Shown here: positions 9,251 through 18,898 of the stretch, piece after piece
How the letters are laid out: each line of letters starts with the position of its first letter
Position numbering within the stretch: the stretch's first letter is position 1
From: Thomasclavelia spiroformis
GTDB lineage: Bacteria > Bacillota_I > Bacilli_A > Erysipelotrichales > Coprobacillaceae
NCBI GenBank assembly: GCA_016901755.1
Contig: JACJKV010000014.1
Coordinates: 1-64,000, forward strand
Length of the DNA stretch: 64,000 bases
Direction: 5' to 3'
Notes under the pieces: model-generated
Told to the model about the DNA's origin: nothing
Databases searched by the model: none
Seen by the model: the letters and a program-made list of their open reading frames with translations, nothing else
Program-made: the position numbers and the translations under genes

Positions 9251-10255
9251 TCATGTCAGATCTGCCTGCTGATTGCCATAAAGTAAATCAAGCGAACACT
9301 GATAATCCATTAAGATCTGCTCTAACTGCTGATAAGTTTCAACCTTAGACAGTTCATTTTTAACCTTAGCAGAATTTTTCAGTCCCTTAATATACCAGGG
9401 CGCATGTCCTCGCATTTGTGACATAGCAACACGTTCTGGTTCAATAAGCATCAGTCTTTGCGCATGATTTAAACACCACGCTATTTTTTCCTGATAAGAT
9501 ACTTCCGCTACTGGCTGATCATGACTCAGTCCTTCACTGATCTGTTTAATGAGCCAGGGATTACCTAAAGCGGCACGGCCTACCATGACTGCATCACAGT
9601 TAGTTTCTTTTAACATTCTTCTGGCATCTTCTACGCTGCGTACATCACCATTACCAATCACCGGTATACTTACTGCAGCTTTAACTTCTTTAATGATATT
9701 CCAGTCGGCATGTCCTTCATACATCTGCGAACGGGTACGACCATGGATGGCAACAGCGCTGGCTCCCGCCTGTTCAATCAGTCTGGCTACCTCTACAGCA
9801 TTGATATGTTCTTTATCAAAACCACTTCTGATTTTTACAGTCACTGGTTTTTTAACGTTTTTAACGATGCCAGAAACGATATCGTAAATCAGCTGCGGAT
9901 CTTTTAACAGCTGACTGCCAGCATTCGCTTTTAATACTTTATTGACCGGACAGCCACAGTTAATATCGATGATAGCACAGTCACTATGTTCATCAATATA
10001 TTTAGCGGCTTTTACCATAGTTTCCACTTCGCCACCAAAAAGCTGAATACTGACAGGATGTTCTGCTGCATCAACTTTTAACATCTCTAAAGTTTTTTTA
10101 TTGCCATAACAGATTGCCTTATCACTGACCATTTCGGAATAGACCAGTCCTGCACCAAATTCTTTAACGATCTTGCGAAAAGCCAGATTGGTAATACCAG
10201 CCATTGGTGCCATAACGACCTGATTTTTAATTTCAACATTTCCTATTTTAAACAT
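9251..10255 (-). CDS. dusB: tRNA-dihydrouridine synthase
   Basis: This is an FMN-dependent enzyme that reduces specific uridines in tRNA to dihydrouridine. The 334-residue TIM-barrel protein begins with MAPMAGITNLAFRK. It has the active-site Cys motif INCGCPVNKV, the phosphate-binding HGRTRSQMYEG and IGNGDV segments, and MVGRAALGNPW near the end of the barrel. A 57-base inverted-repeat structure (10333-10389) lies in its leader. It is downstream of hslO, separated by two hairpins, so it has at least partly separate transcription. Subfamily assignment (DusB) follows from the Bacillota context next to lysS. Confidence 0.93.
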   Translation of the reverse strand: MFKIGNVEIKNQVVMAPMAGITNLAFRKIVKEFGAGLVYSEMVSDKAICYGNKKTLEMLKVDAAEHPVSIQLFGGEVETMVKAAKYIDEHSDCAIIDINCGCPVNKVLKANAGSQLLKDPQLIYDIVSGIVKNVKKPVTVKIRSGFDKEHINAVEVARLIEQAGASAVAIHGRTRSQMYEGHADWNIIKEVKAAVSIPVIGNGDVRSVEDARRMLKETNCDAVMVGRAALGNPWLIKQISEGLSHDQPVAEVSYQEKIAWCLNHAQRLMLIEPERVAMSQMRGHAPWYIKGLKNSAKVKNELSKVETYQQLEQILMDYQCSLDLLYGNQQADLT

Positions 10256-10332
10256 ATAATCAACCTCTTTGATATCCTATCATCATTTTTATAAAAAATG
10301 AATAAAAATATATGATAACGCCATACTTATTA

Positions 10333-10389
10333 CAGATAGCTTACTTGTCCCCTCTATTTTCCTCCCCCAAAATAGGCGTAAGTTATCTG
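10333..10389 (-). promoter_or_regulatory. Structured leader element upstream of dusB
   Basis: Outer arms 10333-10344 and 10378-10389 pair over 12 positions with one mismatch. An inner 7-bp stem (10354-10360 with 10369-10375) presents an 8-base loop that is purine-only on the minus strand (GGGGGAGG). The element lies 78 bases upstream of dusB. I do not recognise it as a known riboswitch; a cis-acting RNA or protein site is possible. Confidence 0.45.
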
Positions 10390-10412
10390 AATAATACAAG
10401 TTGTTTTCCAAA

Positions 10413-10473
10413 AAAAATAAAGACAGCCCCTTGTCTTTATTTTTACATAAGATCACATATGATATGTGATCAG
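10413..10473 (-). terminator. Two tandem hairpins after hslO
   Basis: A perfect 21-base palindrome (10451-10471) follows the hslO stop. A second hairpin AAATAAAGACA / TGTCTTTATTT (about 10413-10440) ends in eight Ts on the minus strand. The second one is a canonical terminator. Confidence 0.75.
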
Positions 10474-11339
10474 TTTTTTTCTAACAGCATTTTCAGATCT
10501 TCTTCACTGAATGTATATGTCTGATTACAGAACTGACATGACATTTCACAGCCATGATCTTTTTCGATCATATCTTCTATTTCATCTTTTCCTACTGTTG
10601 CCAGAGCCGAAAGCATCTTTTCTCGTGAGCAGTCACATTGATAACTTAGATCCTGATGATCAGTAATTTCTACATCTTCAAACAGCATTTTCAGGATATC
10701 TTCTGGTGTCTTTCCTTCGTTGATCAAAGCAGATACAGCAGGGAAATCTTTAATTTTTTCTTCGATATAGGCAATATCATCCTCTGTTGCTTCTGGTAAA
10801 AGTTGAATGATAAAACCACCCGATGATAGAATTTCATTGGTATCATTGACCAGGACCCCTACCGAAACAACTGAAGGAGTCTGTTCACTTAACATAAAAT
10901 AATATGAAAAATCATCACCAATTTCACCAGTCTGTAAAGGAACTGTTCCACAAAACGGCTCTTTCAGTCCCATATCTTTAATGACTCGCAAAGTTCCCTG
11001 ATTACCAACAGCGACCCCAACTGCTAAATGCCCATTAGAATTATAAGTATAATGAACCTGCGGATTACCAACAAATCCTTTAATATGGCCATCACTATTA
11101 GTTACTGCCATCATCGTACCAATTGGTCCTCCACCGTTGATCGTTACTGTCATTTTTTCATTATTTTTATTCATGGCGGCCATCATCAAAGTCGCTGACA
11201 TCATTCTGCCCAGTGCCGCTGATGCTGTTGGCCATAAACCATGTTTTAATCTTGCTTCTTCTAATAAATGTGTTGTGGAACAGGCAAAAACACGACAGTT
11301 TTTACTTTCCACCAAACCTCTTACTAAATAATCTTTCAT
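10470..11339 (-). CDS. hslO: Hsp33 redox-regulated chaperone
   Basis: Hsp33 is a cytosolic holdase activated by oxidation of a zinc centre. The 289-residue protein has the N-terminal substrate-binding domain (KDYLVRGLVESK onward). Near the C-terminus it has the four zinc cysteines as CDC (in YQCDCSREKM) and CQFC (in EMSCQFCNQ). ATG at 11339 follows a GGTGG ribosome site; this site lies inside the last codons of a 29-codon ORF that ends 2 bases upstream, so translation is probably coupled. It lies in the usual ftsH-hslO-dusB order. Confidence 0.95.
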   Translation of the reverse strand: MKDYLVRGLVESKNCRVFACSTTHLLEEARLKHGLWPTASAALGRMMSATLMMAAMNKNNEKMTVTINGGGPIGTMMAVTNSDGHIKGFVGNPQVHYTYNSNGHLAVGVAVGNQGTLRVIKDMGLKEPFCGTVPLQTGEIGDDFSYYFMLSEQTPSVVSVGVLVNDTNEILSSGGFIIQLLPEATEDDIAYIEEKIKDFPAVSALINEGKTPEDILKMLFEDVEITDHQDLSYQCDCSREKMLSALATVGKDEIEDMIEKDHGCEMSCQFCNQTYTFSEEDLKMLLEKN

Positions 11340-11341
11340 TT

Positions 11342-11431
11342 TTACCACCAATAGAGTACCGAAGAAAATACTGGTATGATCATACACAATACTAACATAA
11401 TAATAAATATTCTTTTCGCTCTTGTACTCAT
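11342..11431 (-). CDS. 29-residue membrane peptide between ftsH and hslO
   Basis: ATG at 11431 has an excellent ribosome site (AGAAAGGAGATATAC). The ORF encodes a basic start (MSTRAKR), one hydrophobic helix (IFIIMLVLCMIIPVFSSVLYW) and a stop two bases before hslO. It is too short for most annotation pipelines. The strong ribosome site, clean membrane-segment design and tight coupling to hslO argue that it is expressed. Function unknown; it might modulate the membrane protease FtsH encoded just upstream, which is only a guess from position. Confidence 0.6.
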   Translation of the reverse strand: MSTRAKRIFIIMLVLCMIIPVFSSVLYWW

Positions 11432-11452
11432 GTATATCTCCTTTCTAAATGA

Positions 11453-11480
11453 AAAAAAGCGATAAACGCTTTTATTTCAT
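11453..11480 (-). terminator. Partial terminator after ftsH
   Basis: AAAGCG-TTTAT-CGCTTT followed by a T-run on the minus strand overlaps the ftsH stop. No room for a strong promoter remains before the small ORF at 11431, so some readthrough into hslO is likely. Confidence 0.5.
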
Positions 11481-13412
11481 TTCATCTAATAAATCATCGA
11501 CATCATCAATTGAAGGTGTTGACTGATCATGATGATCATCTGATTCGTTAGCTAAAGATCCATTATGTTTTTCTAACATATGTCCAGTCTGATATAACGA
11601 TTCAATATCTTCACCTGATAATGTTTCATGTTCTAATAGCGCTTCTGCTATAGTAATTAATTTATCTTTGTTATTTTCAATAATTTCAGTTGCTTTGTTA
11701 TAGCATGAATCAATGATCTTACGAACCTGTACATCAATTTCATAAGCTATCTGCCCTGAATGAGTATTACTTCTTTGTGTATAGTCACGGCCTAAGAAAA
11801 CCTGTCCATTTTCTGAATCATATTTGATTGGTCCTAAATCTGACATTCCCAGTTCCGTAACCATCATACGGGCAATACGGGTTGCCTGTTCAATATCATT
11901 ATGAGCCCCTGAAGAAACATCACCAAAGAATACTTCTTCTGAAACACGACCACCCATATATCCAGCGATCATTGCTTTTAGCTGACTCTTGGTCTGGAAA
12001 TAAGTTTCTTCTTTTGGTGTCATCAGATTGTAGCCACCAGCCTGTCCACGTGGAACAATGGTCACTTTCTGTACTTTATTGGCATCTTCTAATGTCAATC
12101 CAATTAAAGCATGTCCAGCTTCATGATAAGCCACAAGACGTCTTTCTTTTTCAGTATATTTACGAGATTTCTTAGCTGGTCCTCCCATAACACGGTCCAC
12201 CGCTTCATCAATATCAACCATAGTAATCAGATCATGGTTCTGTCTAACTGCCAGTAAAGCAGCTTCATTTAATACGTTAGCCAGCTCAGCTCCCGAAAAA
12301 CCTGGTGTTCTTTGCGCGATGTTATCAAAATTAACATCTGGTGCAAAACGTTTATTTCTGGCATGTACTTTTAAAATTTCACTACGTGCTCGCTTATCAG
12401 GATTAGATACCTGAATCTGTCTGTCAAAACGTCCTGGTCTCAGTAATGCAGGATCTAAGACATCGGCACGGTTGGTTGCTGCCAGCACGATGATTCCTTC
12501 ATTACCAGAGAAACCATCCATTTCTACTAACAGCTGGTTCAGGGTCTGTTCACGTTCATCGTGACCGCCACCCATTCCAGTTCCTCTTTGACGCCCTACG
12601 GCATCGATTTCATCGATAAAAATGATACAAGGTGCGCTTTGTTTAGCTTTCTTGAACATATCTCTAACACGTCCAGCTCCGACTCCGACGAACATTTCAA
12701 CGAATTCAGAACCTGAAATAGAATAGAATGGTACGTTAGCTTCTCCTGCTACCGCTCTAGCCAGTAAAGTTTTTCCCGTACCTGGAGGCCCCACCAACAG
12801 GACACCACGTGGGATTTTAGCACCCATATCAACGAATTTCTTAGGTGTTTTTAGGAAATCAACTAATTCCTTAACTTCTTCTTTTTCTTCATCCATTCCA
12901 GCAACATCGCTGAATTTTGTTTTTGAATTTTTTTCCAGCTTAGCACGAGAATTACCAAATTCAAAGGCTTTATTATTACCACCGGCAGTATTGGACATCA
13001 TTCTTACAAAGAAGAACATAGCACCAATTAACAGCACATATGGTAAAATAGCCAGAATGACATCTAAAAACAGGCCTCTTTCATTAGCATCCACGACCGT
13101 TACTTCGGTTTTGCTGTCATCCAGTAAGCCAATCAGTGAATCCAGTTCGGTTTCAGTTTTTGGAATAACGACCGAAAAACTTGTTTCTTCTTTATCATTT
13201 CCTTTTTTATACTTTCCATTGACATCAATAACTAATGAAGATGGAACGATTTCTACTTGTGTAATTTTCTCTTCCTGTACGATCTTGGTAAACTCATCAT
13301 ATGTGATTTCGCTGCTTGTTCCCTGATTAAAAAAAGGAATAGCGACACTTAATACGACAAGTACAACAAGCCAAGGCAAAAGAGATTTAATTAACCCTTT
13401 TTTCTTACCCAT
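11472..13412 (-). CDS. ftsH: ATP-dependent zinc metalloprotease FtsH
   Basis: This is a membrane-anchored AAA+ protease that degrades misfolded membrane and selected cytosolic proteins. The 646 residues hold two transmembrane helices (about 10-27 and 113-137). The ATPase domain has Walker A GPPGTGKT (208-215), Walker B IIFIDEID (263-270) and the second region of homology [19 protein letters not shown] (311-330). The zinc site HEAGH is at 430-434. The C-terminal tail is acidic and His/Asp-rich. It follows hpt by 9 bases on the same strand, the common Bacillota order tilS-hpt-ftsH. Confidence 0.97.
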   Translation of the reverse strand: MGKKKGLIKSLLPWLVVLVVLSVAIPFFNQGTSSEITYDEFTKIVQEEKITQVEIVPSSLVIDVNGKYKKGNDKEETSFSVVIPKTETELDSLIGLLDDSKTEVTVVDANERGLFLDVILAILPYVLLIGAMFFFVRMMSNTAGGNNKAFEFGNSRAKLEKNSKTKFSDVAGMDEEKEEVKELVDFLKTPKKFVDMGAKIPRGVLLVGPPGTGKTLLARAVAGEANVPFYSISGSEFVEMFVGVGAGRVRDMFKKAKQSAPCIIFIDEIDAVGRQRGTGMGGGHDEREQTLNQLLVEMDGFSGNEGIIVLAATNRADVLDPALLRPGRFDRQIQVSNPDKRARSEILKVHARNKRFAPDVNFDNIAQRTPGFSGAELANVLNEAALLAVRQNHDLITMVDIDEAVDRVMGGPAKKSRKYTEKERRLVAYHEAGHALIGLTLEDANKVQKVTIVPRGQAGGYNLMTPKEETYFQTKSQLKAMIAGYMGGRVSEEVFFGDVSSGAHNDIEQATRIARMMVTELGMSDLGPIKYDSENGQVFLGRDYTQRSNTHSGQIAYEIDVQVRKIIDSCYNKATEIIENNKDKLITIAEALLEHETLSGEDIESLYQTGHMLEKHNGSLANESDDHHDQSTPSIDDVDDLLDEMK

Positions 13413-13421
13413 ATTTTCTCC

Positions 13422-13958
13422 TTACTGTTTTTTATAACATTCTTCTTTTAAAATACCAACATATGGTAACTGACGATAACGTTCATTAAAATCAAGACCA
13501 AATCCTACCACAAAAGCATTAGGAATCTTGAATCCTGAATAATCTGCCTGCATATCAAACACACGGGCTTCTGCCTTATCCAGCATCGTCACGATCTTAA
13601 CACTGCGGGCATTTCTTTTTTCTAACATTTCTTTCACGTTATAAAGCGTTTTTCCGGTATCTAAAATATCTTCTACGATCAAAACGTTTTTTCCACGAAT
13701 GTCTTCTTTTAAATCCTGTTTAACAACCAAAGTTTTTGATTGCATGCCATCATAGCTGCTGACTGACATAAAATCAAATTTCACATCACTTTGCATATGT
13801 TTTGCCAGCTCAACCATAAATGGCACTGATCCCTTTAATAATCCTACCAGGATAATTTCCTGTCCACGATAATCTTCATCGATCTGTTGAGCCAGTTCAA
13901 TACATCTATTTCTAATCTGTTCTTCAGAAAATAAAATTTCTTTTACGTCTTTATGCAT
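13422..13958 (-). CDS. hpt: Hypoxanthine phosphoribosyltransferase
   Basis: It salvages hypoxanthine and guanine with PRPP to IMP and GMP in the cytosol. The 178-residue protein shows the PRPP-binding motif VLIVEDILDTGKT at mid-length and the usual Bacillota ending VGFGLDFNERYRQLPYVGIL. It is tightly packed between tilS (9 bases upstream) and ftsH (9 bases downstream), so the three are co-transcribed. This arrangement is widely conserved in Bacillota. Length is normal for the family. Confidence 0.96.
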   Translation of the reverse strand: MHKDVKEILFSEEQIRNRCIELAQQIDEDYRGQEIILVGLLKGSVPFMVELAKHMQSDVKFDFMSVSSYDGMQSKTLVVKQDLKEDIRGKNVLIVEDILDTGKTLYNVKEMLEKRNARSVKIVTMLDKAEARVFDMQADYSGFKIPNAFVVGFGLDFNERYRQLPYVGILKEECYKKQ

Positions 13959-13967
13959 ACCTACACC

Positions 13968-15212
13968 TCACTTAGATGTGTCTAATTTTACCACAAATAT
14001 ATTGGGTTTTGTATATAAATACTCGATATTTTTTGCAATATGTGGAATTAGAATTATTTCATTTTGGCGATTCAGTAAAATCGGCCAGGATTTTCTTTTT
14101 TCCTTAGAAATTTTACGATCGATAAACAGACGTGATACCTTTTTGGTTCCACCTGATGTTTTAATTTTATCTCCAGGACGATAATTTCTGATCGTCACTG
14201 GAAAATCATCATCACTTAAACATACGCCATCATGAAGATGCCCCTGATTAGACAAAATATAATAAGGCGTTTCATCATAGCAGAAATGATCATAGCTAAA
14301 ACAGTACTGATGATCTTTTTGCGCTTTATCAACGCGTATATTATCGTATTCTTTTATGAACACAGCATTAACTGGCAGGTTCATTTCGATATTTGGTTTA
14401 CTTGAATCAAGCTGCTTAATGACTTCATCGATCAGTCCTTTAGAAACATAAGGCGGGTAAACTGCCTGAATGATCATATGATAAATAACTATTCTTAGAT
14501 CCTTACGAGCAATATCATGTAACTTAAGATAACCCTGATTTTGATATTGAACAAAAGTTCCTGCCAGCGACTGCAGCTGCTGGAGATATCTTTGATTATG
14601 CATCTCAGCCTGCTTTGACAGCTGCTCCAGGTCATAGTTTTTAATATCCTGATGACGAATCCGATTGCGGGTATAGGTCATATCTTCATTCGTATAGTCA
14701 TCATGATAAGCAACATGATGATTAATACAGTATTCTTTCAATGCCGCTTTTCTGACTTTCAGCAATGGCCTGATAACATCCATATTGTACACCTTAGAAA
14801 CTGCTTTTATACCTAGATATCCTTCAGTATTATGTCTTTGCTGCTGCATGATGATGGTTTCCATATCATCATCAAAATGATGCGCCAGAATGACCTCCTC
14901 AATTTTAAGCTGCTGACCGATATCATAGTAAAACTGATAACGCATTTCTCTAGCCTTCATTTCAAAATTAGTATGAACATAATCCTGTCGACGACCATGT
15001 CTGACATAAAAAGCAAGATCGTGGCGCTGACAGTAACTTCTTACCAGCTGTTCATCAATATCGCTGTCATGACGAAAATGATAATTCATATGCAATACAA
15101 CAACCTGATAACCATGACTGACCAGCAGATCTAACAAGGCCATTGAATCGACACCGCCCGAGACTCCAACCAGATATCGTTTTTCTTTATTTAATAGCGT
15201 TTCATTGAGCAT
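13968..15212 (-). CDS. tilS: tRNA(Ile)-lysidine synthetase
   Basis: TilS adds lysine to C34 of the minor tRNA-Ile (CAU anticodon) using ATP. The 414-residue protein has the N-type ATP pyrophosphatase loop VGVSGGVDSMALLDLL at 15-30 and the VILAHHFDDDMETIIM segment at about 109-124. The C-terminal domain includes the VTIRNYRPGDKI motif. It lies between spoIIE (47 bases) and hpt. Length and order match Bacillota relatives. Confidence 0.95.
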   Translation of the reverse strand: MLNETLLNKEKRYLVGVSGGVDSMALLDLLVSHGYQVVVLHMNYHFRHDSDIDEQLVRSYCQRHDLAFYVRHGRRQDYVHTNFEMKAREMRYQFYYDIGQQLKIEEVILAHHFDDDMETIIMQQQRHNTEGYLGIKAVSKVYNMDVIRPLLKVRKAALKEYCINHHVAYHDDYTNEDMTYTRNRIRHQDIKNYDLEQLSKQAEMHNQRYLQQLQSLAGTFVQYQNQGYLKLHDIARKDLRIVIYHMIIQAVYPPYVSKGLIDEVIKQLDSSKPNIEMNLPVNAVFIKEYDNIRVDKAQKDHQYCFSYDHFCYDETPYYILSNQGHLHDGVCLSDDDFPVTIRNYRPGDKIKTSGGTKKVSRLFIDRKISKEKRKSWPILLNRQNEIILIPHIAKNIEYLYTKPNIFVVKLDTSK

Positions 15213-15259
15213 TTTTCATCACCAGGGCTATTATAATTGAATTTTTAATTCTTGACAAA

Positions 15260-17431
15260 CTATTTGCGACTGATCACTTTCATCACCAGAATAGTCATAT
15301 CATCAAGTTTTTTTTCAGGAAAAGCCTGATTAAACAGAAACGAAGCAATTTCATAAACATCCATCTCAGCTATTTTTTCTTTATGGGTTTCTAACAGTCT
15401 TAAGAAATGTTCACCAACACCATCACTGGTCATAATAAAAATATCGCCTGCCTGAACTTTGACATCATAAGATAATATTTTTAATCTGCCAGCCATTCCC
15501 ACTGGTAAAGAATGTGATGTAATCACATCGATACGATTATGACGCAATAAAAAACTGTCATTGGCACCATATTTGATCACCTTGACCCTGCCATTGATCA
15601 GATTAAAATCAAGCAGATCCAATGTAGTATACATATCCCCCTGATTTTTGATTTTTAATAAAGCATTGACGGTATTTAATGTATCTTTTAAGCCAATGTC
15701 ATTATGAATCAGCTGATATAATACATTTAATGTCAGCTCACTTTCTTTATGGGCAACATAACCCTGTCCCATACCATCAGATAAGGCAATATAATGATGA
15801 TGATCATGATCAAAAGAAATATAGCTGTCACCACACTGACTGGAATCTAAGGCATACTGCTGTCTGGAAAACATGATGGCATATTTTAATTCATGTCTTA
15901 ATACTACTGAAGCATAGCCTAAATAATGGTGACGCTGATCAATACTGACTACATCTAATGTTTCTCCCAGATAGTTTTCTAAAATAGGAATCAGTTCTTC
16001 TTCAATCATCTCTGAACTGATATCCTCTAACCCGATTTCTAAAGTATAGTTTTGATTAAAGCCATTTTTCTTAACGTATAAGACATCAAACTTATAAGCC
16101 AGAAGCTGTTCTTTGATCTGTCTTTCTTCATCATCCGCTTTAATATTTTTAGAAAAATTTTCAAAGACCCTGCCCATCACCGCAAATTCCTGAAACAGTT
16201 CTTTTTTCATGTTTTCATTAACACTATTGACTTTCACCATTTTATGAAAGCTTTTCTGCTGATGATCGATACTTTCCAGATAATCATCAGGATTCAGACA
16301 ATGACGCTGGATATAATCAATATCTTTAAGATCAAGTTCACTGGTCATCCCCTTATTGATCAGTTTTCCCAGTCGTGACATGCCTTCCTGACTGTAAAAA
16401 CAGTAATCTCGAGAAGGACAGCCACTGCAGACCTCCTCATAAACAAAACCAATATATTCAGAAATATTGGTTTTTTTGGTTTCTTCTTTAAAGATATCGA
16501 TCAGCTGCTGATATAATGATGCAAAAGATTCGGCTTTATTTTTCAGCTGATGATGATAAGTCACTTCCTGAAAATCAGGGGATATGCTTAGCATCTTATT
16601 TTTTATTTTAGGTGAAAACAGAAATAAAACTGCAGAGATGATCACCACAAAAGCATAATAACGCTCATCATAACCGATAAACAATGGTAAGATCATATGA
16701 CTGAGCATATATAAACTAGTAAAAAGTACTTTATTTTCAGGCTGGCGAATAAAGAAAAAACTCATCGGCAGAATCATAGCCAGCATTTCTTCTTTTAAAG
16801 CAGGCATCATGACGATCAATAAAAAAGATGTATATAAAAGGGTTGGCATCACTGCTTCAATACCGAGATAAAATATCGCAAACAGCAAAAAATATCTTAA
16901 GATGATCATACAGTAAGTGACATGATAAAACGCCAAGGCTCCAATCATCGTTTCAATGATCATCATCATGATCATCAGTCGCTTGCGATCATAAAGATCA
17001 CTGCTTTGATGAACCAGCAATGGCATCAGTTCCATATAAAAACAGCTGTTGATCAGATTAAACAAAGCAATAAAAGCAATATCATAATAAGGATACTGAT
17101 TCATATACAAAAAAGGAATGGTCAGTAAAGACATGAAAACCGGCAGATATCTGGTCTTCATGACTCTAAAAATATTTAAGACAAACAATACACACAACAG
17201 TGTATAAATGACGATCAAGGTAAAAATCTGCTGTGTTAAAAGCAAGCCACAGGTTACTGATAAAAGATAAATAGCCAAATGACCATAACTGCTGCAGAAA
17301 GTCAGTATCAGCATCGGCAAAACAAAAGGTAATGATGTTTGCTTAAGCTGAACCAAAGATAAGACAAAACTGCAAAAAAACAGACTGACCGGTATGATAT
17401 AATTTATTTTTTTTGATATAACTAACTCCAT
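15260..17431 (-). CDS. spoIIE: Stage II sporulation protein E (PP2C phosphatase)
   Basis: SpoIIE dephosphorylates the anti-sigma-F antagonist SpoIIAA in the forespore and acts at the polar septum. The 723-residue protein has about ten hydrophobic segments in the first ~290 residues. A middle region follows with a CSGCPSRDYC cysteine motif. The C-terminal PP2C domain has CGDSYISFDHD, LSDGMGQGYVAHKES and MTSDGVGEHF, which carry the Mn-binding Asp residues. Its presence shows sporulation ancestry. The promoter has a 21-base spacing, a sign of Spo0A activation in this gene elsewhere. The gene heads the tilS-hpt-ftsH block. Confidence 0.95.
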   Translation of the reverse strand: MELVISKKINYIIPVSLFFCSFVLSLVQLKQTSLPFVLPMLILTFCSSYGHLAIYLLSVTCGLLLTQQIFTLIVIYTLLCVLFVLNIFRVMKTRYLPVFMSLLTIPFLYMNQYPYYDIAFIALFNLINSCFYMELMPLLVHQSSDLYDRKRLMIMMMIIETMIGALAFYHVTYCMIILRYFLLFAIFYLGIEAVMPTLLYTSFLLIVMMPALKEEMLAMILPMSFFFIRQPENKVLFTSLYMLSHMILPLFIGYDERYYAFVVIISAVLFLFSPKIKNKMLSISPDFQEVTYHHQLKNKAESFASLYQQLIDIFKEETKKTNISEYIGFVYEEVCSGCPSRDYCFYSQEGMSRLGKLINKGMTSELDLKDIDYIQRHCLNPDDYLESIDHQQKSFHKMVKVNSVNENMKKELFQEFAVMGRVFENFSKNIKADDEERQIKEQLLAYKFDVLYVKKNGFNQNYTLEIGLEDISSEMIEEELIPILENYLGETLDVVSIDQRHHYLGYASVVLRHELKYAIMFSRQQYALDSSQCGDSYISFDHDHHHYIALSDGMGQGYVAHKESELTLNVLYQLIHNDIGLKDTLNTVNALLKIKNQGDMYTTLDLLDFNLINGRVKVIKYGANDSFLLRHNRIDVITSHSLPVGMAGRLKILSYDVKVQAGDIFIMTSDGVGEHFLRLLETHKEKIAEMDVYEIASFLFNQAFPEKKLDDMTILVMKVISRK

Positions 17432-17450
17432 ATTTTTCCACCTCGCCTAC

Positions 17451-17483
17451 ATTATATAGACCTCAGGATAAATATTTTGTCAT
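17451..17483 (-). promoter_or_regulatory. spoIIE promoter with 21-base spacer
   Basis: On the minus strand ATGACA (17483-17478) and TATAAT (17456-17451) are separated by 21 bases instead of 17. The B. subtilis spoIIE promoter is known for consensus-like boxes at this wider spacing, used by sigma-A only with Spo0A~P. TGACAAA overlapping the -35 is a partial 0A box (5 of 7). Confidence 0.55.
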
Positions 17484-17513
17484 TAAAAATAGCTCTTTTA
17501 CTTCATGCATAAA

Positions 17514-17539
17514 AAAAGAAGATAGAATTTTCTATCTTC
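17514..17539 (-). terminator. Terminator of the prfA-prmC-acetyltransferase operon
   Basis: A perfect inverted repeat (GAAGATAGAA / TTCTATCTTC) followed by seven Ts on the minus strand directly follows the stop at 17541. Confidence 0.85.
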
Positions 17540-17540
17540 A

Positions 17541-18038
17541 TCACTGATTTAAATTCTTACGATAAAGCACATCCTGATAAAACCATGATTTATGAATATA
17601 TTCAAATCCCAGTTTTTTTAACAGTCTGATCGACCTTTCATTATCTTCATAGACATGAGCCAGACACATTTTAAAATGATAGCTATGATGCATATGATCC
17701 AGCAAAGCACTAACTGCTTCACTGGCATAGCCCTTGGCCCAATACTCACTGTCTATTGTATAGCCAACGGTAAACGTCGTTTTTCCTTCTATTTCAATAA
17801 ACAGATCACCAATCAGATAATCACTTTGACTTAAATAGATTCCCAGCTGATAATTACCGATCTTTCCAGCAAAAGGATGATCCAAAGTGTATTTGATACG
17901 CTTTTGAGCTTTTTTTAAAGAATAGTCTTTCCATGACTGATATTTTGCAACTTCAGGTTTATTGCGATATTCACTAAAACGGATAGCATCAGATAATGTC
18001 AGATCTTTAATGATCAGTCTTGCAGTTTCTATTTTCAT
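17541..18038 (-). CDS. GNAT family N-acetyltransferase (RimJ/RimL type)
   Basis: The 165-residue protein starts METARL-like (MKIETARLIIKDLTLSD). It has the acetyl-CoA binding region with YWAKGYASEAVSALL, and the ERSIRLLKKLGFEY segment typical of ribosomal-protein N-acetyltransferase relatives. It follows prmC by 2 bases, so it is co-transcribed with the release factor genes. A target on the translation apparatus would fit that context but is not shown. Confidence 0.85.
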   Translation of the reverse strand: MKIETARLIIKDLTLSDAIRFSEYRNKPEVAKYQSWKDYSLKKAQKRIKYTLDHPFAGKIGNYQLGIYLSQSDYLIGDLFIEIEGKTTFTVGYTIDSEYWAKGYASEAVSALLDHMHHSYHFKMCLAHVYEDNERSIRLLKKLGFEYIHKSWFYQDVLYRKNLNQ

Positions 18039-18040
18039 CT

Positions 18041-18898
18041 TTATTTTAAATGATAGTAAATAAAGAGCATTCTGTCTTTACCATTGATATCTTTAATAAT
18101 TTCAAAAGGATGATCCCCAAAATATTCATGAATCGCTTTTTCCATCAGTTCTTTTTGATCAAATCCCATTTCAAAAGCCAGTAAAGCCCGATCATTTAAT
18201 AATGGCTTAACTTCTTTAAAAATCTTGCGGTAAAAATACAGACCATCATTACCACCAAATAAAGCGACATGCGGTTCATTATCTTTGACCATGGCTTCAA
18301 TTTCCTGATCATCAGGAATATAAGGCGGATTAGAAACAAAAATATCTGCTTTTTCTTTAGTTTCCAGCAATGGTTCTAACATATCGCCTAAACGAAATTC
18401 GATATTTGCCTGCAGTTTTTGGGCATTAGCCTGAGCAACAGCTAAAGCCTTATCAGAAATATCTGTCGCTATCACCTTTAAACGTGGTTCTTCTAAGGCT
18501 AAAGTAATGGCAATCGCACCACTGCCAGTACCAACATCACATAAACTGATCTGACTGTAGTCCTGAAAATAATCATCGATACGATACAGAATATTTTCGA
18601 CCAGTTCTTCAGTTTCATAACGGGGAATCAAAACATCTTCATTGACCGTAAAGTCACGGCCAAAAAAGGTTTCATAACCTTTGATATACTGAATAGGAAT
18701 CCCCTGATAATACTGTTCCATCCCCGCCCTGAACGCTTCTTCCAACTGCTGATCAACATTATCATTCATCATCAGATACAGTTCATGAGGTTCTTTATTC
18801 GCTAAGTGATAAAACAGTACTTTAGCTACATTGACATCTTTATGTTCATCATCTAAGCGGCTTTCCGCTTCTTTGATCAGTTCTCTTACCGTTTTCAT
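18041..18898 (-). CDS. prmC: Release factor glutamine methyltransferase
   Basis: PrmC methylates the glutamine of the GGQ motif of release factors using S-adenosylmethionine. The 285-residue protein has the SAM-binding CDVGTGSGAIAITLALE segment and the catalytic FVSNPPYIPDD motif. Its start codon overlaps the prfA stop (TAATG), so the enzyme and its substrate are translationally coupled, a common arrangement. Confidence 0.96.
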   Translation of the reverse strand: MKTVRELIKEAESRLDDEHKDVNVAKVLFYHLANKEPHELYLMMNDNVDQQLEEAFRAGMEQYYQGIPIQYIKGYETFFGRDFTVNEDVLIPRYETEELVENILYRIDDYFQDYSQISLCDVGTGSGAIAITLALEEPRLKVIATDISDKALAVAQANAQKLQANIEFRLGDMLEPLLETKEKADIFVSNPPYIPDDQEIEAMVKDNEPHVALFGGNDGLYFYRKIFKEVKPLLNDRALLAFEMGFDQKELMEKAIHEYFGDHPFEIIKDINGKDRMLFIYYHLK

